From Vibrio fortis (GTDB taxonomy: Bacteria > Pseudomonadota > Gammaproteobacteria > Enterobacterales > Vibrionaceae): a DNA stretch of 64,000 nt. The notes under the pieces are model-generated. The model did not search any database. It had not been told where the DNA came from and was given only the letters and a program-made list of their open reading frames with translations. Within the stretch, counting starts at the first letter, position 1. Every line of letters starts with the position of its first letter. This document shows, piece by piece, positions 9,468 through 19,492 of the stretch. The stretch is taken from positions 1,612,001 to 1,676,000 of the forward strand of contig NZ_AP025487.1 of the NCBI RefSeq assembly GCF_024347475.1, written 5' to 3'. A program made the translations under genes and the position numbers.

Positions 9468-11269
9468 TGAATGATTCAAAACAACGCCCTAACCTTCCGT
9501 TACTCGGTTTTGCTGCCTACAGCGGTACTGGAAAAACAACACTACTTGAAGCGCTGCTGCCAATGTTAACCGAGTCCGGTTTGCGCATTGGTGTACTTAA
9601 ACATGCGCACCATGACTTTGACGTCGACAAGCCTGGTAAAGACAGCTACCGATTACGTAAAGCAGGTGCTGGCCAGATGCTGATTTCTTCTAGAAAGCGC
9701 TATGTGTTGATGACTGAAACACCAGAAGCTGAAGCAGACTTTGATTACTTACTGACTCGCTTTAATACTGAGAAGTTAGATCTAATTCTGGTTGAAGGGT
9801 GTAAGAATATCGCATTTCCTAAGATTGAACTGCATCGTGAAGAAATTGGTAAACCTTGGTTGTACTCTAACGACAACAACATCATTGCCATTGCTGCTGA
9901 TACGCAAGTGGAGTCGGATCTTCCTCAAATGTCGATCAATGATTTGGAAGCGATTCGCGACTTTATCATCAACTACACCAAAGATTTCAAACCAACCTTC
10001 GTTAGCTGCCAATCAAAAGCAGAGAAAGCACCTGCTGTTTGCTGTGATTCCTTCTCTCCTGCTGGTCTGAGCGTAACGCAAGGTCAGGAGAAAATCTTAG
10101 AGAGCATCACTAAAGAACAGCTTGGTGAGAGCGTTGCGGTTGAGTCTGCATATGGTCGAGTGTTAGCAGAAGACATTATCTCTCCGATCAATGTTCCACA
10201 AAACACCAACTCTGCAATGGACGGTTACGCTATCCGTGGTGATGACCTTGACCAAGAGCAGTACCAAGTTGTAGCTGAAGTTCTTGCAGGACACAGCTAC
10301 GACCAAGAAATCCAGAAAGGCCAAGCAGTTAAGATCATGACTGGTGCGCCAACACCAATTGGTGGTGATACCGTTATTATGCGTGAGCAAGCCGTTCAAG
10401 ATGGTGAGTTTGTTCGTTTCCCTAACGCAAAAATCGATTTAGGCCAAAACGTTCGTATGGCCGGTGAAGATTTGTCAGTTGGCCAAGCTGTATTTACCCA
10501 AGGTACTCGTATTGAAGCACCTGAAATGGGTATGATGGCTTCGTTAGGTTTCGCTACTTGCCCTGTTCTTCGTAAGGTTAAGGTTGGTATCTTCTCTACT
10601 GGTGATGAAGTTCAAGCGCCGGGCACACCTCAGCAGGCGAATTCTATTTATGACTCAAACCGTTTCACTATCATTGGTATGCTCCAGAAGCTAGGGTGTG
10701 AAATTGTCGATTACGGCATTATTGAAGATGATCAGCAGAAGATGACAGAAGTTCTTCACTCTGCAGCGTTAGAGACAGACATGGTTCTGACTTCAGGTGG
10801 CGTATCGGTGGGTGACGCCGATTACATCAAGCTTGCGCTGGATGAGCTTGGTGAAATCAATTTCTGGCGAATCAACATGCGTCCTGGTCGTCCGCTTGCT
10901 TACGGTAAGATTGAGCAAACACCGTTCTTTGGGTTACCGGGTAACCCTGTGGCGGTAATGGTATCGTTCATCAACTTTGTTGAGCCTGCGATTCGCAAAC
11001 TGCAAGGTCAAACAAATTGGACACCAGTTAAAGCGAATGCGATTGCGACAGAGCAACTTCGTTCTCGCCAGGGACGTACCGAATTTAGTCGTGGCGTGTT
11101 CTCTATGAATGACCAAGGTCAACTTGAAGTGCGTACAACAGGTAAACAGGGTTCTGGCATTTTACGCTCGATGAGCGAAGCAAACTGTTTGATTGAGATC
11201 TCCCCTTCCGTTGATACGGTTAAAGTGGGTGAAACCGTTACCGTTATTCCACTCCAAGGGCGCATCTAA
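9467..11269 (+). CDS. moeA: MobB-MoeA fusion: MGD adaptor and molybdopterin molybdotransferase
   Basis: A 600-residue two-part enzyme. Residues about 8-170 are MobB, a P-loop GTPase-like partner of MobA (Walker A AYSGTGKTT, then HAHHDFDVDKPGKDSYRLRKAGA). A linker of about 30 residues follows. Residues about 205-600 are MoeA, which inserts the metal into adenylylated molybdopterin; motifs are NSAMDGYA, MTGAPTPIGGDTVIM, FSTGDEV, TSGGVSVGDADYI and FGLPGNPVAVM. The start overlaps the mobA stop by one base. The fusion is a known arrangement in vibrios and joins early and late steps of cofactor maturation. It is the last gene of the tup operon, before a strong terminator. Confidence 0.95.
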   Translation: MNDSKQRPNLPLLGFAAYSGTGKTTLLEALLPMLTESGLRIGVLKHAHHDFDVDKPGKDSYRLRKAGAGQMLISSRKRYVLMTETPEAEADFDYLLTRFNTEKLDLILVEGCKNIAFPKIELHREEIGKPWLYSNDNNIIAIAADTQVESDLPQMSINDLEAIRDFIINYTKDFKPTFVSCQSKAEKAPAVCCDSFSPAGLSVTQGQEKILESITKEQLGESVAVESAYGRVLAEDIISPINVPQNTNSAMDGYAIRGDDLDQEQYQVVAEVLAGHSYDQEIQKGQAVKIMTGAPTPIGGDTVIMREQAVQDGEFVRFPNAKIDLGQNVRMAGEDLSVGQAVFTQGTRIEAPEMGMMASLGFATCPVLRKVKVGIFSTGDEVQAPGTPQQANSIYDSNRFTIIGMLQKLGCEIVDYGIIEDDQQKMTEVLHSAALETDMVLTSGGVSVGDADYIKLALDELGEINFWRINMRPGRPLAYGKIEQTPFFGLPGNPVAVMVSFINFVEPAIRKLQGQTNWTPVKANAIATEQLRSRQGRTEFSRGVFSMNDQGQLEVRTTGKQGSGILRSMSEANCLIEISPSVDTVKVGETVTVIPLQGRI

Positions 11270-11280
11270 CTTTAATCATA

Positions 11281-11312
11281 AAAGCGAAGCTGTTTTATAG
11301 CTTCGCTTTTTT
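11281..11312. terminator. Bidirectional terminator after mobB/moeA
   Basis: AAAGCGAAGC (11281-11290) and GCTTCGCTTT (11300-11309) form a 10-bp stem with a 9-base loop, followed by a T-run. It ends the tup-mob-moe operon and lies 15 bases from the end of the convergent diguanylate cyclase gene. Confidence 0.9.
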
Positions 11313-11326
11313 AACCTCTTTCACTG

Positions 11327-13501
11327 CTAATAAATCAACGCTTCTGTTGGCAGGCTATTAAGCGCTTTAAGTTTCACGTCGTTTCGACCACACGCCTTGG
11401 CAAGGTAAAGCTGTTTATCAGCTTGATCACAGATGTTCTTGAAACTTGGCTCTTGCATCGAATCACCAAACCTCATGTTTACCCCACCAATGGAGACTGT
11501 CAGTCTGTCTGCGCGTAATGCGGAAGGGTTATCTAGGTTGGCATCATTCAATGCAACTCTTAACTCGTTGACCTTTTTCTCAATGGTTTTCATCGACTGG
11601 CCGTAACACACCGCCATAAACTCATCACCACCGTACCTAAACAGTGAATCATGCTCTTCGCTAAACACGCTTTTTAAAATTTGACTGATGATACGCAGCG
11701 CTTCATCACCTTGCAGGTGACCGTGATAGTCGTTGTAGGCTTTATATTCATCCAGATCAATCATCAGTACCGCCAAGGTTTGAGCATTCAAGCTCGCTTG
11801 TCGAATAAGCGTTGGGGTGATGCTATCCAGCTGATATCGATTATACAGACCCGTCAATGGTTCAATTTTGTAGAGGTGCTCTAACTCATTGTTCGCCGTT
11901 TCTAACCTGAGACGCTGCTTTTGATTCTCTAGTGATACAGCGATGAAGCTCGCTAAGTGCTCAATCAGATATCTATGATGAGTTTGATACTGATTAGCTT
12001 GACTATGTTGAACAGAAAGCAAACCAATTACCTGGTCGTTCAGAAGTATTGGTGTCAAGATGATCGAGTTGGTGTCAGGTTTATTGTTCACGATAACCGC
12101 TTGAGTACCACCTTGTGATTGGCTTTCGATGTATGGCGCAAGTGACTCAGGCGTAACACTGTTAAGGTGCACCGTGGCACGCTGCTTAATTACATAACTG
12201 CCGACAGTGGTACTTTCTGCGCACACCACTTGCATTGGTTCAACTAACCCCATGGTATCAACGAAGTAACGGTAATCCAGTACATCGCTGACGTGATCAT
12301 AGAGCGCGATACCAAACTCAAACGTGGGCAAGATACTGTTAATTTTGGTCAGTATCTCCGGTAACACGCTGTCTAAGGAATGGGTTGTCGCGATAAACTG
12401 TCCAATCTCAGTAATAGACCCCATGTGCTTTTGAATTTGGTTTAGCACATCCGCATGTTGAGTGTCTCTTACTGTGTCGACTTTTTTTACAATATCGCAG
12501 CTTTGTTTGGCCTTATGTTGTTCAAGACTCGCCTCGCCTAAAACAATATGTTGCGATTGAATATTTGCTAGTGATTGCCAATCGTTGTCGCGGCGATACA
12601 AATTAGCCCGTGTTTTCGCGTAAACACTGTAAGTCTGAAAGCTTGCCTTAATGTCGAATTCGCTTTCTAGCTTTGTGCACAACTTTTTTGATGCTTCAAG
12701 TTTCTCGACCGACTCAAGGTATTTCGCCCAGTGTGCGAGGTTTTCAACGCGGTTATGCTCGTCTACAACCTTGGTATAGTAATCTTCAGCCAGAGCAAAC
12801 GCTTGAGTTACCTGTTGTTCGGTGAACCTATGATCGTTTTTTGAATCGATACATTGCACCATGATCTGTGCTTTATAGCCGTAATAGAGCGCTAAGGTTC
12901 TATCACTTTTCATTTGAATACCGATTTGCTTGGCTTGGTGCAATGCTTTGAGGCCTTTATCAAATTCACCGATGTGCGAGTAACTGAAAGCAAGGTTGAG
13001 TGAGCAAATCGCGTAGTCTAGAAAACGACTGGCATTTTGTGCCGCTTTAGCACCGAGTTTAGCGTAGAGAATGGCATCGTGATATTGACCTAGCGTGAGG
13101 TAAAGATCGCTTATATTGCAATAGATCAGTGCACTTACGTTGTCATCCACACGATGCAAGTTTCTGAGTGCTCTTTCGTAACAGTGATAACCACGTTGAA
13201 ACTCTTCAAAGTCGACATAGATAGACGCCAGCAGGCCATTGATAAAGACTTCGAGTTGAACATCATCATCGCCAAGCTCTGATAGGCTCTTTTCGTATAA
13301 TTCAATGGCTTTCGGTAAGTTATCCTGACGGTCAAAGGCGTAACCTTCTAGAAAGGTTTTTACTGGTGTAGGAAATTGAGCTTGATGCTGGTTACAAATG
13401 GCGCTGATCTTTGATTCGATTTCACGTAACCCTTTGAGCCCAGGATAGTTTTGGACTCGTGTAATAATGCCTAGAATTTGAGAATTAAGTGTGTTGTTCA
13501 T
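11327..13501 (-). CDS. TPR-GAF-GGDEF diguanylate cyclase
   Basis: Cytoplasmic signalling protein of 724 residues with no membrane segment. The N-terminal half (about 1-340) has tetratricopeptide-like helices (FLEGYAFDRQDNLPKAIELYEKSL, CYERALRNLHRV, AILYAKLGAKAA). A GAF-like domain spans about 360-530. The GGDEF domain (about 555-715) has LMIDLDEYKAYNDYHGHLQGD and an intact GGDEF at 624-628, so it should make c-di-GMP. The usual inhibitory RxxD site five residues before GGDEF reads EEHD, so product inhibition may be weak or absent. The architecture resembles TPR-containing cyclases of vibrios. The signal sensed is unknown. Confidence 0.9.
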   Translation of the reverse strand: MNNTLNSQILGIITRVQNYPGLKGLREIESKISAICNQHQAQFPTPVKTFLEGYAFDRQDNLPKAIELYEKSLSELGDDDVQLEVFINGLLASIYVDFEEFQRGYHCYERALRNLHRVDDNVSALIYCNISDLYLTLGQYHDAILYAKLGAKAAQNASRFLDYAICSLNLAFSYSHIGEFDKGLKALHQAKQIGIQMKSDRTLALYYGYKAQIMVQCIDSKNDHRFTEQQVTQAFALAEDYYTKVVDEHNRVENLAHWAKYLESVEKLEASKKLCTKLESEFDIKASFQTYSVYAKTRANLYRRDNDWQSLANIQSQHIVLGEASLEQHKAKQSCDIVKKVDTVRDTQHADVLNQIQKHMGSITEIGQFIATTHSLDSVLPEILTKINSILPTFEFGIALYDHVSDVLDYRYFVDTMGLVEPMQVVCAESTTVGSYVIKQRATVHLNSVTPESLAPYIESQSQGGTQAVIVNNKPDTNSIILTPILLNDQVIGLLSVQHSQANQYQTHHRYLIEHLASFIAVSLENQKQRLRLETANNELEHLYKIEPLTGLYNRYQLDSITPTLIRQASLNAQTLAVLMIDLDEYKAYNDYHGHLQGDEALRIISQILKSVFSEEHDSLFRYGGDEFMAVCYGQSMKTIEKKVNELRVALNDANLDNPSALRADRLTVSIGGVNMRFGDSMQEPSFKNICDQADKQLYLAKACGRNDVKLKALNSLPTEALIY

Positions 13502-13683
13502 TTAAATTATGAGCGTGCCATCGGGCAACATCGCCCGCAAGAATAGTGTACTATAAAATGATTTTTCCGCACTATATTTCGCCCAGCTTTGCTTTACTAA
13601 ACAACTAATTCCGCCTTATCCTTGAGAGTAAGGCAGATTTTCTGTAGAGTTCGCGAAAATCCTAGATTCGACTGGAGAGCACC

Positions 13684-13950
13684 ATGGCTCGTACTATTCT
13701 GTATACCTATAAAGATGAAGAAAAAGAGTTGCTGTTTTCAAAACAACAACACCGCACTATTCAAGAAGCTGTTGCCGCGGCTGAAGGTATCGACATCTCT
13801 GAGTATTTAAAAACAGAGCAACAACTTGAGTTGATTTCAGATACGAAAGCGGTTCGTAACTATCAAGATAATTACTTCCGTAAGCTTGGCTTCACAAAGC
13901 TTACATTGAAGCAAAAAGAAAACCTGGGTGTTGGTAAAAAGAAAAAGTAA
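13684..13950 (+). CDS. Small conserved protein, DUF2960-like
   Basis: An 88-residue basic, soluble protein with a GGAGAG box 6 bases before the ATG. The sequence has a short beta start (MARTILYTYKDEEKELLF), an amphipathic middle (QEAVAAAEGIDISEYLKTEQQLEL) and a lysine-rich end (GVGKKKK). I believe this is the gammaproteobacterial DUF2960 family, from memory. No function is known. It is a single gene between the diguanylate cyclase promoter and a strong terminator. The basic tail could bind nucleic acid, which is only a guess. Confidence 0.75.
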   Translation: MARTILYTYKDEEKELLFSKQQHRTIQEAVAAAEGIDISEYLKTEQQLELISDTKAVRNYQDNYFRKLGFTKLTLKQKENLGVGKKKK

Positions 13951-14003
13951 CCTTTCGTTTCTTTATTCTGATTGCTCGATTGAGTAACCAACACATTAAA
14001 CAT

Positions 14004-14043
14004 AAAAAAATGCCGCAACCTCTTCAGAGATTGCGGCATTTTT
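14004..14043. terminator. Bidirectional terminator between the DUF2960-like gene and nagK
   Basis: An A-run and ATGCCGCAA (to 14018) pair with TTGCGGCAT and a T-run (14031-14043), with a 12-base loop. The A and T runs on both sides let it serve both convergent genes. Confidence 0.92.
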
Positions 14044-14079
14044 ATCTAATTGGTGTAAATCCGCTAAGCCTAAGTTAAA

Positions 14080-14988
14080 TTACTTAAGGTTTAGGAATGC
14101 TGCACCACGAACACCGCCTGAATCGCCGTGTTTCGCTTTAATGATCTTCGGACACTTCGCTACTGAAAGCAGGTATTTTGGAATTCGCTTTGGCATCTCT
14201 TCGTAAATAAGTTCGAAGTTTGATAGACCGCCGCCCAGTGCAACGACATGTGGATCCAAAGTAGTAAATAGGTTCGCGAAACAGATAGCCAATAGCTCCA
14301 TAAAGCGCTCTACGTGCTCAACGGCTTTCTCTTCACCTTCAGCATGTGCTTTGATGATATCAATCGCTTTCTTCTTCTCACCATAGTAGTGCTCGTAGAT
14401 AAGCTCAAAACCACGACCAGAAAGGTAGCTATCCAGACAACCTTTTTTACCACAACCACAACCTAATAAAGGTGCATTGTCACCTAGATGGAGCCATGCA
14501 TCTAACGGTAGACGCATATGACCAACTTCACCCGCAACGTGGTTGCGACCCGAGAATACTTTGCCGTCAAAGATCAAACCGCCGCCAAAGCCTGTACCTA
14601 GAATCAGACCAGCAACTGATGGCTCATCTTGTAGTTCTTCATCCCAAGCTTCAGAAAGCGCAAAACAGTTTGCGTCGTTTTCAATCTTAACGCTACGGCC
14701 AATACGAGCTTCCAAATCTTTACGTAGTGGCTTGCCTGTTGAGGCTGGAACGTTAACAACCAACATTGTGCCGTCATCAGCGTTTTCCATACCCGGTAGA
14801 CCTAGACCGATCTTACCTTCGCAAGCGAACTCGCTGTCGTATTTCTCAACAAGTCCTGCGATCGTGTTGATCAGTTGCTCATAAGAGTCAGTAGGCGTTG
14901 GTACACGCTCAGTTGCCACACGTTCTAGTTTCTCATTGAATGCACCAAATTCAATCTTAGTGCCGCCAACATCAAAGCCGTAATACAT
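14080..14988 (-). CDS. nagK: N-acetyl-D-glucosamine kinase
   Basis: ROK-family sugar kinase, 302 residues, that phosphorylates N-acetylglucosamine (cell-wall or chitin recycling) to GlcNAc-6-phosphate in the cytoplasm. It starts [17 protein letters not shown], almost as in E. coli NagK (303 residues). The ATP site is [19 protein letters not shown] and GEVGHMRLP are present. The ROK zinc site is [17 protein letters not shown]. The start at 14988 is chosen over a longer frame at 15057 because of a GGAGAG box 5 bases upstream and the family length. The gene is monocistronic. Confidence 0.95.
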   Translation of the reverse strand: MYYGFDVGGTKIEFGAFNEKLERVATERVPTPTDSYEQLINTIAGLVEKYDSEFACEGKIGLGLPGMENADDGTMLVVNVPASTGKPLRKDLEARIGRSVKIENDANCFALSEAWDEELQDEPSVAGLILGTGFGGGLIFDGKVFSGRNHVAGEVGHMRLPLDAWLHLGDNAPLLGCGCGKKGCLDSYLSGRGFELIYEHYYGEKKKAIDIIKAHAEGEEKAVEHVERFMELLAICFANLFTTLDPHVVALGGGLSNFELIYEEMPKRIPKYLLSVAKCPKIIKAKHGDSGGVRGAAFLNLK

Positions 14989-15141
14989 CAAATCTCTCCA
15001 ATTTTTCCCTAAATCTGGGACAATATAAAAGTCACTGTGAGCCATTATCCATAACACTCCCCCTACAAACCGTGATAGATGACAAACTTATTCTCTGATT
15101 GAGTTCGTTTGAACAAGTTGTCAGCACATACGGTGTCAGGC

Positions 15142-15882
15142 TTAGAGCGACGTCTCACTTTCATGATAATCGATATAAGCATTTAAGCTTGGTTTTGTTT
15201 GATCGGATTTGTAGCGAGTTTTACTGAGCATGTAACTCTCTCTAAACGCTTCAAACCACATCTGAAGTGTTTTTGCCCCCTGCTCTTCACCTGCTTGCTT
15301 CAACACCAAACTTGCTACTTCAGCTGTCGACAAATGCTGCTCATTATCCGATTTACGCATCATATACTGAGACACCGACTCAGGCTCAATTGATAACACA
15401 GGTAGGTGTTGCAGATATTCTGAACGGCGGAAAATACGACGAGCTTCGCGCCAACTACCGTCAATAAAGATGAGTAACAAGGTTTTGTTTGAATCACGCA
15501 TCGCTGGAAGATCTTGAACCACTCGGCTCTTATCGTCCGTATAGTCTTCAGGGAACACGATGACTGGTTGGTATTTCTCGTCTTTTAAGACAGCAAGCAT
15601 CTCTGGATTTGGCTCGGTTCTGTGCCAAAGGTAGACGTGACTGTCTTTGACTGTATCTACGATCAATCGACCAGTATTGCTTGGCTTGAGAACTTCGTTA
15701 TCCGATAAGATCAACATACTCGCTACATTCGTTTTAATGTCGGGTTGATGTTCGCAGATACAATGACCTTGCTCGATCTTACAATACTCGCAGCGAACCA
15801 CCTTACAGCCTCGCGCTTTAAAAGGTCGAGTAGAAAGGGACAAACGATGTTGATAAAGGTGGTGAAAAGCGTGAATTCTCAT
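15142..15882 (-). CDS. tapT: DTW-domain tRNA-uridine aminocarboxypropyltransferase
   Basis: Modifies uridine in tRNA (acp3U) using S-adenosylmethionine; cytoplasmic, 246 residues. Four N-terminal cysteines (C31, C34, C41, C43 in CEYCKIEQGHCICEH) form the zinc site of the family. The conserved KPSNTGRLI stretch and the DTW motif, here D-G-S-W (IDGSWREARRIFRRSEYL), are present. SerTrp in place of ThrTrp is a mild variation. Overall it matches E. coli TapT/YfiP in length and order. The N-terminus may start a few residues later; I kept the ATG at 15882. Confidence 0.88.
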   Translation of the reverse strand: MRIHAFHHLYQHRLSLSTRPFKARGCKVVRCEYCKIEQGHCICEHQPDIKTNVASMLILSDNEVLKPSNTGRLIVDTVKDSHVYLWHRTEPNPEMLAVLKDEKYQPVIVFPEDYTDDKSRVVQDLPAMRDSNKTLLLIFIDGSWREARRIFRRSEYLQHLPVLSIEPESVSQYMMRKSDNEQHLSTAEVASLVLKQAGEEQGAKTLQMWFEAFRESYMLSKTRYKSDQTKPSLNAYIDYHESETSL

Positions 15883-15956
15883 GGTGTTTAACGATAGCTC
15901 TAGAAAAGTGGTGCGATTGTACTTAGAGTGAGTGGATAATGATAGAAGGAATTCCT

Positions 15957-16748
15957 ATGCAAGACCCCTCTTTACTTCGGCTTGCCTGCTTTGTCACCGC
16001 TTTTATCGGTTGTGCTTTGTGGGAAGCGTATTCTCCGCGAAAGAAGCTGACTCAGAATAAATGGTATCGTTGGACTAACAACTTTGCTTTGGTTGCGCTC
16101 AATAGTGTGTTGCTAGCAACATTGTTTCCAATCGCCGCTTTCCAATCCGCGTTGATTGCTGAACAAAATCAATGGGGATTGTTCAATCAACTGTCGTTGC
16201 CTGTTCCCATTGTCATCATTGTGAGTGTTTTTCTGCTCGACTGCGCTATCTATCTTCAACACTTGGTGTTTCATCGAGTTCCAATACTATGGCGCTTACA
16301 CCGTGTTCATCATGCCGACTTAGATATTGATGTCACCACAGGAACGAGATTCCACCCGATAGAGATGATTCTATCGATGTTGATTAAGATAGCCCTAGTA
16401 ATGATGCTTGGTGTGCCTGCGATAGCTGTGGTTGTCTTCGAAATTGTATTAAATGCTAGCGCGATGTTTAATCACAGTAACGCCAAGTTGCCCCTTCAAG
16501 TAGACAAAATTTTACGTAGATGGATAGTGACACCAGATATGCATCGAGTGCACCATTCCGTGATTGTTAAAGAGACCCACTCTAATTTTGGTTTCTTTCT
16601 CTCTGTTTGGGACAGATGGTTCAAAACCTATCGTGAGCAACCAAAACTTGGCCATGACAATGTTCAAATAGGCGTTCCTGAGATTCAAGATGGCAAGGAG
16701 CAGCGACTAGATAAAATGTTGCGCCAACCCTTTATCAAACAAAGCTAA
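15957..16748 (+). CDS. Sterol desaturase / fatty acid hydroxylase family membrane protein
   Basis: Integral membrane di-iron oxygenase, about 263 residues. Membrane segments lie at about 5-25, 45-65, 80-105 and 145-165. The histidine clusters of the family are visible: HLVFH, then HRVHHADLDID with TGTRFHPIE, and finally DMHRVHHS near the C-terminus. The start at 15957 is chosen because AAGGA lies 7 bases before it; an ATG at 15939 is the alternative. The substrate is unknown; bacterial members hydroxylate lipid acyl chains or related compounds. The gene is alone, with a terminator after it. Confidence 0.88.
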   Translation: MQDPSLLRLACFVTAFIGCALWEAYSPRKKLTQNKWYRWTNNFALVALNSVLLATLFPIAAFQSALIAEQNQWGLFNQLSLPVPIVIIVSVFLLDCAIYLQHLVFHRVPILWRLHRVHHADLDIDVTTGTRFHPIEMILSMLIKIALVMMLGVPAIAVVVFEIVLNASAMFNHSNAKLPLQVDKILRRWIVTPDMHRVHHSVIVKETHSNFGFFLSVWDRWFKTYREQPKLGHDNVQIGVPEIQDGKEQRLDKMLRQPFIKQS

Positions 16749-16767
16749 CTGCTACTCATCACAATAG

Positions 16768-16808
16768 AAAAAGGACCGATTATCTCAGAGATTAATTGGT
16801 CCTTTTTT
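16768..16808. terminator. Bidirectional terminator
   Basis: AAAAAGGACC (16768-16777) pairs with GGTCCTTTTT, with flanking complementary bases and a T-run to 16808. It separates the convergent desaturase-like gene and chemoreceptor gene. Confidence 0.9.
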
Positions 16809-16829
16809 GCTTTATTGTCTTTGGCAGAC

Positions 16830-18875
16830 TCAGCTTAAAACATACTTATGTAGCATCGCTTGTTGGTGGCCTGCGATATCTGCAACTTGCTCTGAGCTTT
16901 CAATCATCGACTCTAATTGCATCTTGGTGTTGTCACCCTGTTCAGATATACGTGTAATGGATTGTGACACATCAACCGTTGCCCGTGCCTGCTCTTCAGT
17001 CGCGACCATGATCTGTTCAACACGACCTTTGATGTGAGCGACAGCGACTTCGATTTTATCGAATGCTTGCTTAACATCATTACTCGTTTGAAGTGCATTC
17101 ACCATTTCGTTGCGTGACTCAACAACTGACTCTTTCGAGCGGTCAGCGGCAGCGATCAGTTCCGTCATCATGTTACGTATATTGGTTGTCTGCTGAGATG
17201 TACCGCTAGCAAGTTTACGAACTTCATCGGCGACAACGGCAAAGCCTCTGCCTTGTTCACCCGCTCTTGCAGCTTCAATGGCCGCATTGAGTGCCAAAAG
17301 ATTGGTATTTTCAGCAATCCCACTGATCATATCCACCATCTCTCTGATCTGTTTTACACGACCATCGAGCTCATCCATAGATTGTTCATTTACACTGAGT
17401 GTTTTCTCTAGGGCATGCAGTCGCTGTTGATTTAAACCGACTACATGGCTGCCATTCACCGATTCCGTTTCAGCTAGTAGCGCATCATCGTTTGACGCAT
17501 TCGAGATTCGTGCGATTTCGCTAATAGATGCTTCAAGTTCAGTAATCGTCGTAATCATGTTTTGCAGTGATTCATTTTGTGCGTTCAAACTTTTGTTAGT
17601 TTGCTCTGCTGCGTCATGACTGACTTCCGCGGTTTGATAAAGGGTTTCACAGTTACGAGTAACTGAGCTCACTGACTCAGCTGTTGATTCCACCACTATG
17701 TTGAGTTTTGAAGTGATGACTTGGAGTTCGTATGGGCCTTTAGGCTCTGATTTTTTGGAAAAGTCATGTTCTGCGAGAAGAGCCAAATGCTGTTTAATGT
17801 TCTTAAGCCCTTTGTTGACCCAACGTTGAAGCACAAAACCAGAAATCAAGATGATCATAGTGATAACCGAACCACTGATAATCAGAACCCTGTCGATATT
17901 GCTAATGGTGTTGTTTACCACCGACTCACTTTCTTCAATCAAGCGTGAAGCCTTGTCCGATAATGTGTTAAGACTAACAATGACCCGATTAGCAGTACTC
18001 ATGACTTTCGCTAACTCTTGCTTTTGCTCTTCAGTCAGCATTAGCTTAGCGAATATGTTTTTGATAATCCCCTGATCTTCAAACCCATCAGAAACCATTT
18101 GATAAGCGGCGACAAGGCTAGTGAAATCTTTGACATCTGGGTGCCACTCAGAAAAATCATCATAGGCTAAGTTCATACCCGCTAGGCGGTTACGTAACTG
18201 TCGATATTCTGATTCCGCTTTGTCTATATCTTCATACATCATCAGCATTAAGAATGAACTTTCCATCGCGCTCACACTAGAGACAAATCGATTCGCTGCG
18301 TCAGTAGATTCCGGGTTTCCTTCGGCTAAGAATGAGCTAATACGGCTCATTTCTGGCCCAGCAGAGCTCACACCGTAACGAAATGCTTCTATTTGTTTAT
18401 TGATGTCACTTTGTTTTGATTGGATATCTATCTGTATCGTGAGCACATTCGATGTCAGTGTTCGCAGCCTCGTCATGTCCGCGACAAGCTGTTCTCTCTC
18501 TTGCGGCGAGATCGCATCAGGAAAGTGCTCGGTAATCACCAACAACTCTTGCAGCATTGAGTTTGATCCATCAGCAAGAGTCTGAATTGACGATTTGGTT
18601 GAATTGAGTTCTGCTAAATCAGAAGACTGAGTGCTGTAACCCAATAATTTAACTTGCTCTAGTACATTTTGAGTCAGCTTGGCATTATTAAGAGCAAGCG
18701 GTAATACTTGTTCAGAAAGCGCATCAAAATGACCGCCAACTCTGTCGACGCCTTTTATACTGACCATAGATAAAAAGACAACCAGCAGTAAGATTACACA
18801 AAAGATACTGGTTACGGTTTGTATGAGAGAAAAAGTGAAACGAGCGGGTTGATTAGTTACATTTTTATCAGGCAT
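16830..18875 (-). CDS. Methyl-accepting chemotaxis protein with helical ligand domain
   Basis: Membrane chemoreceptor of 681 residues. TM1 at about 13-38, a long all-helical periplasmic domain (about 40-325, HBM-like from its length and helix pattern), TM2 at about 328-352, a HAMP region ([17 protein letters not shown]) and a cytoplasmic coiled coil. The signalling tip is [34 protein letters not shown]. There is no NWETF-type CheR tail. HBM receptors bind organic acids or polyamines; the ligand here is unknown. Its promoter region is shared with the divergent NlpC/P60 gene. Confidence 0.9.
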   Translation of the reverse strand: MPDKNVTNQPARFTFSLIQTVTSIFCVILLLVVFLSMVSIKGVDRVGGHFDALSEQVLPLALNNAKLTQNVLEQVKLLGYSTQSSDLAELNSTKSSIQTLADGSNSMLQELLVITEHFPDAISPQEREQLVADMTRLRTLTSNVLTIQIDIQSKQSDINKQIEAFRYGVSSAGPEMSRISSFLAEGNPESTDAANRFVSSVSAMESSFLMLMMYEDIDKAESEYRQLRNRLAGMNLAYDDFSEWHPDVKDFTSLVAAYQMVSDGFEDQGIIKNIFAKLMLTEEQKQELAKVMSTANRVIVSLNTLSDKASRLIEESESVVNNTISNIDRVLIISGSVITMIILISGFVLQRWVNKGLKNIKQHLALLAEHDFSKKSEPKGPYELQVITSKLNIVVESTAESVSSVTRNCETLYQTAEVSHDAAEQTNKSLNAQNESLQNMITTITELEASISEIARISNASNDDALLAETESVNGSHVVGLNQQRLHALEKTLSVNEQSMDELDGRVKQIREMVDMISGIAENTNLLALNAAIEAARAGEQGRGFAVVADEVRKLASGTSQQTTNIRNMMTELIAAADRSKESVVESRNEMVNALQTSNDVKQAFDKIEVAVAHIKGRVEQIMVATEEQARATVDVSQSITRISEQGDNTKMQLESMIESSEQVADIAGHQQAMLHKYVLS

Positions 18876-18980
18876 TGTTGTTCCGATTTAGGTACGGTGT
18901 GTGGCATCCTTTCTAAGCTCGGTATACTAAGTTTCACCTATGACACTTTTATTTCATTAATTTTTCAGAAGAGTTACAGA

Positions 18981-19463
18981 TTGCAATTAATTCAAAGAGT
19001 TATATTAACAGTCACAATAATGGGTGTCGTTGGGTGCTCTTCGTCACCTGATTTTCAAGATTCTGCGCCCAGCAACCAAACGCTCTCCCCGTTAGAGAAG
19101 CAGACAACTCAAGCGTATATGAGCGTTTATAAAGAATGGCAAGGGGTGCCCTATCGTTTTGGCGGTACGTCTTTTAACGGTGTGGATTGTTCAGCATTTG
19201 TTCAAATTGCGGTGCTGAATGCAACACAGCAGGCGCTACCGAGAACAACGCTGGATCAAAGTAAACATGGAATCGAGATCGCTTACGAACATGCTAAAAG
19301 TGGTGATTTGGTGTTCTTCAAAACGTCACCAAAGGTTAGACACGTAGGCGTATATTTAGGCAATAAGCAATTCTTACATGCTTCGACATCAAAGGGTGTG
19401 ATTATTTCTAGGCTGGATAACCCTTACTGGGCTTCAACTTTTTGGCACTTTAGAAGGATCTAA
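18981..19463 (+). CDS. NlpC/P60-family lipoprotein, probable peptidoglycan endopeptidase
   Basis: Outer-membrane lipoprotein with a cysteine peptidase domain that would cut stem-peptide bonds in peptidoglycan. A TTG start at 18981 is proposed. It gives a normal lipoprotein signal (MQLIQRVILTVTIMGVVGC, lipobox VVGC) after an AGAAGAG box. The only upstream ATG would add 54 non-signal residues and run into the divergent chemoreceptor gene. Catalytic Cys is in VDCSAFVQ, His in RHVGVYLG, with a third polar His in FLHAS. The domain fills about residues 45-160, close in size to E. coli NlpC and MepS. No partner gene is adjacent. Confidence 0.88.
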   Translation: MQLIQRVILTVTIMGVVGCSSSPDFQDSAPSNQTLSPLEKQTTQAYMSVYKEWQGVPYRFGGTSFNGVDCSAFVQIAVLNATQQALPRTTLDQSKHGIEIAYEHAKSGDLVFFKTSPKVRHVGVYLGNKQFLHASTSKGVIISRLDNPYWASTFWHFRRI

Positions 19464-19492
19464 CTACCCGACCAAGTTGTCAGGTATGAGTA

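Noticed and set aside
15870..15885. TTCTCA-TGG-TG at the start of tapT
   Set aside because: It overlaps the start codon region of an unrelated gene with no sigma-54 promoter. Likely chance.
18819..18980. Upstream ATG for the NlpC/P60 gene
   Set aside because: It would place 54 residues before the signal peptide and overlap the divergent chemoreceptor gene.
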